Shown piece by piece: positions 7,735 to 13,507 of a stretch of 13,507 bases of DNA. Both the position numbers and the translations under genes were made by a program. This stretch comes from Lachnospiraceae bacterium UBA7110. GTDB lineage: Bacteria > Bacillota > Clostridia > Lachnospirales > Lachnospiraceae. Position 1 is the stretch's first letter; every line of letters starts with the position of its first letter. The notes under the pieces were generated by a model. The model ran no database searches, was not told the origin of the DNA, and saw only the letters and a list, made by a program, of their open reading frames with translations. The stretch spans positions 2,500 to 16,006 of the forward strand of contig DKYC01000148.1 in NCBI GenBank assembly GCA_002492295.1, written 5' to 3'.

Positions 7735-8784
7735 CTATACTTTTAGTTTGTTTTTCATCTGTTCCATTTCTTCCAACTGTCCCATATCCATGTATGCGGA
7801 TTCTTCAATAATATATACCCCTATTTTCTTACCATCCGCCTTACATTGTTCTATTACTTCTGGAAATGAAATTTCCTCATTTTGGGGCATTGCCCCAACA
7901 AGGTCAGCATTTACAACATACATTCCCGCATTAATGATATAGTTATTCTCAGGTTTTTCCGTCAGTTTCCCATAGTATCCGTTCTCATCAATATCTATCA
8001 CACCATAAGGAACCACATGTTTATATTTTGCAGCTATGATTGTGATGTAATTATTATTTTTTTTATGATAGTTGAAAATCTCACTGTAATCCGCGTCAAT
8101 GATAATATCACAGTTTACAAGAAAGAAGTCCTGCCTGATTTTATTCTTTAAAAGCCATAATCCGCCGCCTGTTCCTAAATAGCTCTCTTCTTCTATGTAC
8201 TCTATTGCGTATGGCTTTTCAATTGCATCAAAATATGCCTGAATCATCTTTTTTTTATGGTTTAGGATTAAATAAAAGTGTTCACAGCCATAATTCACAA
8301 AATTATTAATAATGCGCTCTGAAATTGGAAGCTCTCCTATAGGAATCAGCGCCTTGGGAAGAACCTTTGTATACGGAAACAATCTTGTCCCTTTTCCACC
8401 TGCCATCATGACGACAGGACAGTTCAGATGATGTTTTTTTTGTATCCGTCTGCCATTCCGAAACACAATTTCCACGACTTCCTGATTGTAATTTACAATG
8501 GGAATCGAGCTGATTTCAGACCTTTCAAAAATCTCATCAAGTTTGTATTTCTCATATGTAAGCAGATATTGGGGATTATAATTTGCAATGCTTTTAACCA
8601 AAGCTTCCATTTTCCCATTTTTTAAAGCATATCTGCGCACATCCCCATCCGAAATGGAAGCAACCAGCTTACCTTTCTGTACAACATAAACAACCTTACA
8701 CCGCTTTTCCTCCAGCCTTTTTACAGCCTCTTTGATTGTAGAACCTTCCTTAATCAACAAGTCTTCTATCTGCATTACCTTCAC
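7735..8784 (-). CDS. CBS-domain sugar-1-phosphate nucleotidyltransferase (PtmE-like)
   Basis: 349 residues from GTG at 8784, which overlaps the upstream stop as GTGA; an ATG at 8775 (three codons in, preceded by GGGTGAAGG) is at least as likely the true start. Residues 1-115 form two CBS repeats (for example VYVVQKGKLVASISDGDVRR and SSIPIVNYN), which bind adenine nucleotides in other proteins. From residue 124 comes a nucleotidyltransferase fold: VVMMAGGKGTRLFPYT with the AGGKGTRL signature at 128-135, KALIPIGELPI, EEESYLGTGGGLWLL, and VNCDIII with metal-binding Asp226. The same CBS plus transferase architecture is found in Campylobacter PtmE, a glucosamine-1-phosphate guanylyltransferase that commits sugar to legionaminic acid. 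Here it probably supplies the NDP-sugar for LegB. Nucleotide preference cannot be read from sequence alone; the CBS pair suggests energy or nucleotide control. Confidence 0.88.
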   Translation of the reverse strand: MKVMQIEDLLIKEGSTIKEAVKRLEEKRCKVVYVVQKGKLVASISDGDVRRYALKNGKMEALVKSIANYNPQYLLTYEKYKLDEIFERSEISSIPIVNYNQEVVEIVFRNGRRIQKKHHLNCPVVMMAGGKGTRLFPYTKVLPKALIPIGELPISERIINNFVNYGCEHFYLILNHKKKMIQAYFDAIEKPYAIEYIEEESYLGTGGGLWLLKNKIRQDFFLVNCDIIIDADYSEIFNYHKKNNNYITIIAAKYKHVVPYGVIDIDENGYYGKLTEKPENNYIINAGMYVVNADLVGAMPQNEEISFPEVIEQCKADGKKIGVYIIEESAYMDMGQLEEMEQMKNKLKV

Positions 8785-9668
8785 CCGTATATCAAAGAAT
8801 AATTATCTATCTCCTCTATGTGTTCTCTGTACCACTTATACAACTCCGCTATCGTTTTACGGATATCTCCCACTTCCCAATCTGGAATCTCCTGTTTTAT
8901 TCGTGCATTATCAGCTGTATATTCATTTGCCCACCCCTCACTGCAGACCAAAATGTCACTTCTTTTATCCGCAATCTCATTGACGATTTCCGCTATGTCA
9001 TACAGGCTTACTTTTTTACCACTCACAGCATTGTATACATGATGCTTTGGCTTCTTTATCTGAAGGAACCGCTCAAGCAGCTTACAAAAATCATCTATCC
9101 ACAAATAGTCAAAATAACAGTTTTTGCGCATTGACAGTGGCAATCCCTTTAAGGATTTACAGCAAAGGTTTGAGATATACTTTGTCTGCCAATACTCGTA
9201 TTTCCCAAAAATACCAAACAGCCTTAAATTATAAATATTACTGCTTTTCTCTATCATGATATTTACAGTACGTTTTAAAAGCCCATATTGGTCAATTGGC
9301 ACGGAATGTAATCTCAAATCTTCTTCCGATACATTCACGATAGGATAACGCTTGTCATATTCCGCCCCCGAACCGGTATAAATCATCCTTCCAAATAAAT
9401 CAGAATGAATATAAAAATTTTGAAACATCCTTAAATTGTATTCTAAAACTTTCGTACCATCTTTCCTCTTGTCAATGCCGTCACCATAAACAGCAAAATG
9501 CAAAACCACATCATATTGCTGACTTTTGAGGCATTCTTCCACCTTCACCTCGTCCAAACAATCCAATTCCTTACTGGTGGGGGCATACACATCATATTGT
9601 CTATTCTCAAGATATTCTTTTACATTTTTTCCTACGAACCCGGAGCCGCCTGTCAATAAAATCCTCAT
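8781..9668 (-). CDS. Extended SDR: NAD(P)-dependent sugar epimerase/dehydratase/reductase
   Basis: 295 residues from ATG at 9668, preceded by AGGG at six bases; a reading from 9779 would add 37 residues of non-family, low-quality sequence ahead of the Rossmann motif. The N-terminus has TGGSGFVG (6-13) for NAD(P) binding; IYTGSGAEYD places the catalytic Ser near residue 100; YGLLK (128-132) supplies Tyr128 and Lys132. The C-terminal half resembles GDP-fucose-synthetase/WcaG-like nucleotide-sugar SDRs, including the FDYLWIDDF stretch. It is the first gene of the nonulosonate operon and overlaps the PtmE-like gene by four bases. It could act early in precursor supply, or reduce a keto group in a modified sugar (analogous to YerF beside YerE). 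No specific reaction can be assigned. Confidence 0.82.
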   Translation of the reverse strand: MRILLTGGSGFVGKNVKEYLENRQYDVYAPTSKELDCLDEVKVEECLKSQQYDVVLHFAVYGDGIDKRKDGTKVLEYNLRMFQNFYIHSDLFGRMIYTGSGAEYDKRYPIVNVSEEDLRLHSVPIDQYGLLKRTVNIMIEKSSNIYNLRLFGIFGKYEYWQTKYISNLCCKSLKGLPLSMRKNCYFDYLWIDDFCKLLERFLQIKKPKHHVYNAVSGKKVSLYDIAEIVNEIADKRSDILVCSEGWANEYTADNARIKQEIPDWEVGDIRKTIAELYKWYREHIEEIDNYSLIYG

Positions 9669-9712
9669 ATTTTCCCTATTGTTATATTCTTTTTTATCTT
9701 TCTGAATATTGT

Positions 9713-9741
9713 TGTATAATTCTATGTTATATATCCCACAA
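9713..9741 (-). promoter_or_regulatory. Weak candidate promoter for the nonulosonate operon
   Basis: Minus strand TTGTGG (9736-9741), 17-base spacer, TATACA (9713-9718). It would start transcription about 40 bases before the ATG at 9668. Matches are modest (three and four of six) in an AT-rich region where chance matches are common. No flagellar sigma-28 type promoter was recognised upstream of the operon. Confidence 0.3.
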
Positions 9742-9766
9742 AAAAAGATGCACCGTATCCATTGCA

Positions 9767-9789
9767 TTGGCAACTTCATACCTTACATC
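9767..9789 (-). repeat. Diverged inverted repeat copy C
   Basis: On the minus strand the core is GATGTAAGGTATGAAGTTG followed by CCAA. It matches copies A/B at 16 of 19 core positions and copy D at 20 of 23. It faces copy D in the same outward arrangement seen for A and B. Confidence 0.65.
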
Positions 9790-9820
9790 TTTTTAATCTT
9801 TCATTATTTAATTATTACTA

Positions 9821-10120
9821 TCAAATCTTTAAACAAAAATTATGATTATTATCCTCTGCATCCTTGCGGAAATAAACTTTTTGCTCATACGGGTTTGTTA
9901 TCATTATAACTTGTTTGGGGATATCCATTCCCAATACCGTATCCGTAACTCTTTTGCCAAAAGTTATCCATATATCCTGTTCACCTATATTTATATTTCC
10001 TATCGTAAATTGCTTCAGACTACATCTATAAAATACCACGGGCAAGCCTTTCACAAACCCTCCCCCAAATTTTGTCCCATTTCCTTTTTTAATTTCCTCT
10101 TTTATACATACATCAAAAAC
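9821..10120 (-). pseudogene. Possible small gene or gene remnant, unrecognised
   Basis: An open frame of about 99 codons runs from just after an in-frame TAA to a TGA at 9821-9823. It has no ATG in frame at its beginning; the best start is a GTG at 10054 (77 residues) with GGGGGAGGG only four bases upstream. The predicted protein is not low-complexity and reads like real coding sequence (for example NIGEQDIWITFGKRV and KQVIMITNPYEQKVYFRK), with mixed charged and hydrophobic residues and no membrane segment. A second frame at 10078 begins with an ATG and stops after nine codons, so a frameshifted remnant is possible. I recognise no family. It lies within the interval bounded by repeat copies C and D. 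Confidence 0.3.
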
Positions 10121-10253
10121 TTATAATTGCAACAGGTAAACATCACCCCTATGTCAACAATAAAATGAACCATATTCGTATCTGTGCCGACTGTAATGCA
10201 CACATAACATACAATGATAAAAGCGTCAATTTTCCGAATACATGTTCTTATCA

Positions 10254-10279
10254 GATATAAAGTATGAAATTGCCAAGGT
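10254..10279 (+). repeat. Diverged inverted repeat copy D
   Basis: Core GATATAAAGTATGAAATTG followed by CCAAGGT on the plus strand. It matches copy B at 15 of 19 core positions and shares the outward CAAGGT extension with B; it matches copy C at 20 of 23. It lies 35 bases downstream of the glycerophosphotransferase-like gene's stop codon. Confidence 0.65.
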
Positions 10280-10314
10280 TCCGTTATCTATGTCAAATAT
10301 TTAAAATAGTCAAG

Positions 10315-11673
10315 CTATGCAGTCACTTCCACATTCTGCATCATAATCGGCTTCCCTGTCTGCTGGTACATCTGTACGACACTGCTGCCATCCCCGTAAT
10401 ACGCATCACTCAGCGCAATCGCCCTGTCAACGTCGCTGCTGTCGTCATAAATCCCCCAGCCTTCGTCCCGATAGTTTCTGACAAGCCTGTCATATTCTTT
10501 CCAAAGCTGCGGGCGCATACTTTCCATAGTCGCTTTAATCAGCGGATGCGGACGCCACAAAAGCGCTACCTCATCCCGGTTCTCCTTAAAAATCCCAAGC
10601 ACATACCGCATTTTTTGAAGCATCTTCTCATTATGCTGCAGCAATGCCCCAACGCTTGTATTATAAAAAATAATTTTTTTCCAGCTTCCATCCGGTTTCT
10701 CAATCACCTTTAGCCATTCCTGCGGAATTTCCAAATTTTCTTTTTTCGTGCTCAACACCTTATCCAGCTTTGGTGAGCCAAGTCCGAGTATTTTCTCATC
10801 CCAATACTTTCTCGCCGCATCCGTATGATTGTCCGTGGCGTCCAAAAGGACTTTGATATAGACCTGTTTCATATCCTCCGACTGCACGACTACCTTATCT
10901 GCATTAAAAACAGCAGGTGTTGTCACAAAATGCTTCATTCCCTCTATTCTGTCATCTTCATCCGGTTTGATTTCACCCAAGATAAAATATGGTATATACA
11001 CCAGCTTGTCCGTATACTTTTTCAGATTTTCCGAAAAGAAAAATGGCGGCACGCTTGTCACCAGATTGCAGCTGTCGTAGGGGTTATGAATGTAGATTGC
11101 ATCCGGCCTGCGTTTCTCAAAGTCATATTCCTCATACTTCGTAACCGGAACATCATCCGGATACTGGTCACCCTCATAATGCATTTCGCGAAAGCTTCCG
11201 TCCGGATTTTTATCATAATATGGTATCGGAATGACATAAGCGTCACAATCCGGATCCTCGTTTGCAGCCCTCCAGACACTTTCCAGGCTGTCCCACATAC
11301 TTGCCTTGTATGGCAGAAAAACGACTTCCATTCTTACCGAAATGTCATTTTTCAGGCTGTTTTCCACCTTAATCAGTTTCTGCCGCAACAGTTTATATGC
11401 TTTGTTTGCGTTCATTTCCCTGCTGTCTGACAGATTCTTGTGAATCTGATAAATCGCTTCGCAGTAGTCTTCCAATAACGCTACAGTCGGATGATTTGCG
11501 CCCTGTGTTTCTTCAATCAGGGTGCCTACCGTAATCCCACCGTTCTGGCAGTCTTCCAAAAGCTCCATTGCATACTGCACGCTGCCCTGCCCGATATACT
11601 CTTTAATCTGCCCGTGTGCTTCTTCTATCTGCCTGAGCAGTTCCTCAGCCTGCTGTTTCTGTGCTTTTCTCAT
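10315..11673 (-). CDS. CDP-glycerol glycerophosphotransferase-like protein (GT-B type), surface glycan
   Basis: 452 residues; ATG at 11673 with GGGAG seven bases upstream. The first 110 residues are helical and charged, probably coiled coil (EELLRQIEEAHGQIKEYI; AMELLEDCQ; ALLEDYCEAIYQIHKNL). From about residue 115 the protein resembles the CDP-glycerol:polyglycerophosphate transferase group: an N-terminal Rossmann half (VVFLPYKASMWDSLESVW; PDAIYIHNPYD) and a C-terminal half with LLWRPHPL, GIYDDSSDVDRAIALSDAYYGDGSS and GKPIMMQN, corresponding to the family's D-S-x-D and S-D-x-x-x-x-D-x-S-S region. Such enzymes move glycerol-phosphate or sugar units onto cell-envelope or protein glycans. It has no signal peptide or membrane segment. 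Its place between the TnpB-like gene and the nonulosonate operon suggests the same glycan pathway, but donor and acceptor cannot be deduced. Confidence 0.75.
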   Translation of the reverse strand: MRKAQKQQAEELLRQIEEAHGQIKEYIGQGSVQYAMELLEDCQNGGITVGTLIEETQGANHPTVALLEDYCEAIYQIHKNLSDSREMNANKAYKLLRQKLIKVENSLKNDISVRMEVVFLPYKASMWDSLESVWRAANEDPDCDAYVIPIPYYDKNPDGSFREMHYEGDQYPDDVPVTKYEEYDFEKRRPDAIYIHNPYDSCNLVTSVPPFFFSENLKKYTDKLVYIPYFILGEIKPDEDDRIEGMKHFVTTPAVFNADKVVVQSEDMKQVYIKVLLDATDNHTDAARKYWDEKILGLGSPKLDKVLSTKKENLEIPQEWLKVIEKPDGSWKKIIFYNTSVGALLQHNEKMLQKMRYVLGIFKENRDEVALLWRPHPLIKATMESMRPQLWKEYDRLVRNYRDEGWGIYDDSSDVDRAIALSDAYYGDGSSVVQMYQQTGKPIMMQNVEVTA

Positions 11674-11765
11674 GTTTTACTCCCAATCAGTATTCTCCGT
11701 CCTTTGACATTCTTTTAAACGAAACTCAGACTTAAAAAATCTTTTCGTTTTATCATAAGGATTAG

Positions 11766-11845
11766 CCGGGCGTCTCCGCCTGCAAACCCGGACAAAGCCG
11801 GATTTTGCTTCGCTCCGCATAAGGCTGCGGTCCTGGCATACCGGA
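11766..11845 (-). other. GC-rich structured block
   Basis: A markedly GC-rich patch in an otherwise moderate-GC gap. It contains several short palindromes: CCGGG/CCCGG (11766-11770 with 11787-11791), a competing GGCG/CGCC pair closing a four-base loop that reads GAGA on the minus strand (11769-11780), and CCGCA/TGCGG (11815-11819 with 11826-11830). It could be a structured RNA segment or a REP-like dispersed palindrome; no long single stem dominates. Confidence 0.35.
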
Positions 11846-11886
11846 AAGCCATAAAATCTGACTTGGATAATGCCGTTTGTTGCCTC

Positions 11887-11910
11887 TGTAGACAGTTTTT
11901 GCCGTCTACA
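11887..11910 (-). other. Hairpin 2 downstream of the TnpB-like gene
   Basis: Nine-bp stem (11887-11895 with 11902-11910) around a six-base loop reading CAAAAA in the minus-strand RNA. One pair is G-U on the minus strand. No T-run follows, so it is not an intrinsic terminator. Confidence 0.5.
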
Positions 11911-11943
11911 ATATGATAAACATACGCTCCTGTGATCCTGATT

Positions 11944-11993
11944 GATGTATTGTGTCAGTAGCATTTCCAAAAACGCCACTGACACAATACACC
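11944..11993 (-). other. Hairpin 1 downstream of the TnpB-like gene
   Basis: A 19-bp stem (11944-11962 with 11975-11993) and a 12-base loop. All 19 positions pair in the minus-strand RNA, two as G-U; in the plus-strand RNA these would be A-C mismatches. It begins about 70 bases after the TnpB-like stop codon. There is no T-run after it. Position fits either an omega-RNA scaffold stem or the subterminal right-end hairpin of an IS200/IS605-type element. Confidence 0.6.
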
Positions 11994-12063
11994 GGGTGAA
12001 ATCACATATGGCAAAATGTATCATCACTCTGCCACAAGGGATTTATTCTCAGGTTCGTATCGT

Positions 12064-13437
12064 TTAACCGACTTCTTCTTTCTTTTGTTTTATTCTCCTG
12101 CCGCTGTTGTTATATTTTTTTTCAATATTTCTTGCCCCGTTTAAGGAAATTGCGGCTTTGTATCCGCAGTTCGGACACAAAAAGCCGTCCGGCTGCCGAA
12201 TCCCTTCCGCCATGCAGCAGGAACAGGTGCTCCCCGTTCCTTTTGAATTTATTTCCACAAGCTCAATGGAGTGGAGACGGCATTTATAGGAAAGCCGTTC
12301 CCTGACGTATCCGTTAAAGCTTCTTGATAATTTTCTGTTTGCCGACTTTGAGTCAAGCTTTGTCTTGCCCACTGTCACGGGTCTTGTAATCACAATCCTC
12401 TGCGGCTTTTCCTCCGCGAGCATTCTGTTGATTTCCGTGTTGATAAACGCCTGTGTCTTTGCGCGTTCTTTTTCTTTGCGCCTGTCATATTTCCGTGTAC
12501 CGAGATTATTGGCTGCGATGCGCCTTGCCTGCTCCTGTTCACCGGATGTTATGCTATTCTGATATCTTGAACGCATCTTAGCGCGTCCTTTGTTCTTTTG
12601 GGTCAGGCGCTGCGTTTCCGATGAGGTTATCTCCCCCATCGCCTGTCCGTAGACATTGCCGTTTGACAGCGTAAACATATCCTGATAACCTATATGGATA
12701 TAAACTGTACCATCGTAATCCCTGTGCTTTCTTACTTTTGCTTCCACCGGAAGGGCAAGTGCGGCGTAATCTTCCTTCAGGCAAATCCGTATCTGCCGGT
12801 CACAGATATGCGCATCCTTAAGCGGAAGTGGTATCCTCTGTCCTGCTGTCCTTGACGCTATGCAAATCGTACCATCCCTGTATGCATAACCACTGGGGGC
12901 TATGCTGAAGCAATCCGTCCTGCCTGTCTGTGGTTTTGTCAGATGCTTTCTTGTCAGTCTCCGCAAAAGATTGTTCAGGCGCTCCACGTCAATATTAAGT
13001 CCTTGCGCCTTTTTGGGCATTTCGTATTTTTCATGGCACAGCACTGCGGCGTATAGCTTATCCAGTTTCAGGATGGTTCTTAAATAAATCCGGTCCTCAT
13101 CGCTGAGATTTTCATTTGCCGTAATAAGCATTCCGATTTTATTTTTAATCATCCCCCACATGCCTTTAATATCTGCCACTGCTTCAACAATGGCAGGGTC
13201 AAAATACGCGGACGGCAGTCCAAGCTGCGTCCTGATTCCGCTGTGACGCACTTCACTCATAATGTCAAATACCGGCGTGAGCCTTCCAAGACTTTTTATT
13301 CCGGAATATCTTTTATATATGTAGTTTTTCACCTTGCCATAATCCAAGGCAATGCCTCTTAGAAACTCCATTGTATCTTTTGGCAGGATTTCACTGTACT
13401 GCCAAATCGTCTTTGTTATCGTGCTGCCTGCGGACAT
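12064..13437 (-). CDS. TnpB-family (IS605 OrfB-like) protein with apparently inactivated RuvC domain
   Basis: 457 residues from ATG at 13437, preceded by AAAGGTGA at six bases; the frame stays open to the window edge through a GTG at 13446, so an earlier start cannot be excluded. The N-terminal and wedge-like part contains DYGKVKNYIYKRYSG and SGIRTQLGLPSAYFD. The C-terminal half is RuvC-like with a zinc ribbon (C405, C408, C421, C424) and ends in LNGARNI, the normal TnpB closing motif. The three catalytic acids are replaced: the first Asp position of the I-D-x-G motif is His248 (YIHIGYQ), the Glu after I-V-I is Thr351 (IVITRP), and the Asp two residues before the conserved Asn is Ser431 (AAISLNGARN). 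The frame is otherwise intact. Nuclease-dead TnpB relatives (TldR) are known RNA-guided repressors. No TnpA gene is in the window. Family firm; inactivity strong but by eye. Confidence 0.85.
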   Translation of the reverse strand: MSAGSTITKTIWQYSEILPKDTMEFLRGIALDYGKVKNYIYKRYSGIKSLGRLTPVFDIMSEVRHSGIRTQLGLPSAYFDPAIVEAVADIKGMWGMIKNKIGMLITANENLSDEDRIYLRTILKLDKLYAAVLCHEKYEMPKKAQGLNIDVERLNNLLRRLTRKHLTKPQTGRTDCFSIAPSGYAYRDGTICIASRTAGQRIPLPLKDAHICDRQIRICLKEDYAALALPVEAKVRKHRDYDGTVYIHIGYQDMFTLSNGNVYGQAMGEITSSETQRLTQKNKGRAKMRSRYQNSITSGEQEQARRIAANNLGTRKYDRRKEKERAKTQAFINTEINRMLAEEKPQRIVITRPVTVGKTKLDSKSANRKLSRSFNGYVRERLSYKCRLHSIELVEINSKGTGSTCSCCMAEGIRQPDGFLCPNCGYKAAISLNGARNIEKKYNNSGRRIKQKKEEVG

Positions 13438-13507
13438 CCCTTTCACCTTTCGCGAATAACCTGCCTTTGCACAAAATTTATCGTAGATTTTCCAATTCTG
13501 CGAAAAG

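Larger units (their letters stand above)
9790..10314. other. AT-rich stretch without a confident gene between the two large transcription blocks
   Basis: About 525 bases between repeat copy C and the stop of the glycerophosphotransferase-like gene. It holds one possible short coding remnant on the minus strand (9821-10120) and repeat copy D (10254-10279). Plus-strand open frames here are low-complexity antisense readings. No tRNA, riboswitch or strong terminator was recognised; how transcription of the upstream gene ends is not evident. Confidence 0.5.
11674..12063 (-). ncRNA. Candidate TnpB-associated guide RNA region downstream of the dead TnpB gene
   Basis: 390 bases between the TnpB-like stop and the next gene. 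In TnpB systems the omega RNA starts within or just after the 3' end of tnpB, on the same strand, and carries its guide at its own 3' end. Here two stable hairpins (11944-11993 and 11887-11910) and a GC-rich structured block (11766-11845) lie in this position. The imperfect pairs in both hairpins are G-U in the minus-strand RNA but A-C in the other strand, favouring minus-strand transcription. I cannot fix the scaffold/guide boundary or identify a target. An open reading frame here (11677-12027) is not considered coding. Confidence 0.35.

Noticed and set aside
9669..9779. 37-residue N-terminal extension of the SDR gene
   Set aside because: The ATG at 9668 has a good ribosome site and places the Rossmann motif at residue 6; the extension covers repeat copy C and a promoter-like sequence and is unlike SDR N-termini.
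10264..10713. 149-codon plus-strand open frame starting in repeat copy D
   Set aside because: Mostly antisense to the glycerophosphotransferase-like gene and lacking a ribosome site or recognisable domain.
10825..11430. 201-codon plus-strand open frame
   Set aside because: It is wholly antisense to the well-supported glycerophosphotransferase-like gene, has no ribosome site and translates to sequence rich in Ile, His, Phe and Arg without domains.
11944..11993. The 19-bp hairpin as an intrinsic terminator of the TnpB-like gene
   Set aside because: No T-run follows on the minus strand; the sequence continues ATCAATCAGG.
11677..12027. 116-codon open frame on the minus strand between the TnpB-like gene and the glycerophosphotransferase-like gene
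   Set aside because: It begins with a GTG without a ribosome site, runs straight through both hairpins and the GC-rich block, and its translation is Arg-rich with no recognisable domain; a non-coding RNA region explains it better.
1..13507. CRISPR arrays, tRNA or rRNA genes
   Set aside because: No regularly spaced direct repeats, cloverleaf patterns or rRNA-like sequence were found; the only repeat family has four scattered copies in inverted pairs.

Overview
The window looks like chromosomal DNA of a low-to-mid GC Gram-positive anaerobe, most likely a Clostridia/Lachnospiraceae-type bacterium. This is inferred from protein style, Shine-Dalgarno use, the Rpn/PD-(D/E)XK gene, the CDP-glycerol-transferase-like protein and a TnpB variant; no rRNA or housekeeping marker is present to prove it. 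Every gene I can support lies on the minus strand, so transcription runs from high to low coordinates. No tRNA, rRNA or CRISPR array was seen.

In transcription order: (1) 13437-12064 encodes a full-length TnpB-family protein in which all three RuvC catalytic acids appear to be replaced, followed by a 390-base non-coding stretch with strong hairpins whose imperfect pairs are G-U only in the minus-strand transcript. This is what a nuclease-dead, RNA-guided TnpB derivative with its guide RNA could look like. (2) 11673-10315 encodes a CDP-glycerol-glycerophosphotransferase-like (GT-B type) protein. (3) 10314-9669 is non-coding apart from a small possible gene remnant, and carries a diverged inverted repeat pair. 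(4) 9668-2097 is a tight seven-gene operon: SDR oxidoreductase, CBS-domain sugar-1-phosphate nucleotidyltransferase (PtmE-like), acetolactate-synthase-like TPP enzyme, LegB-type 4,6-dehydratase, NeuD/LegH-type acyltransferase, NeuB/LegI-type synthase and NeuC/LegG-type epimerase. (5) 2059-943 holds an Rpn/PD-(D/E)XK 'putative transposase' gene with its own promoter and terminator, bracketed by a perfect 19-bp inverted repeat. (6) 851-1 is the start of an AT-rich FkbM-type methyltransferase gene that leaves the window.

The operon is a nonulosonic-acid (legionaminic-acid-like) pathway for a surface glycan, plausibly a flagellin glycan, although no flagellar gene is in view. The usual aminotransferase (LegC) and CMP-sugar synthetase (LegF) are absent from the window. 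A TPP enzyme sits directly before legB. One reading is a branched-sugar variant in which a two-carbon unit is added to the 4-keto intermediate (YerE-like chemistry), with the SDR as a candidate ketone reductase. That is a hypothesis; the missing genes could simply lie elsewhere.

The main points for follow-up are the nuclease-dead TnpB with its structured downstream RNA, the aminotransferase-less TPP-containing nonulosonate operon, and the paired inverted repeats around the Rpn gene and around the non-coding gap.
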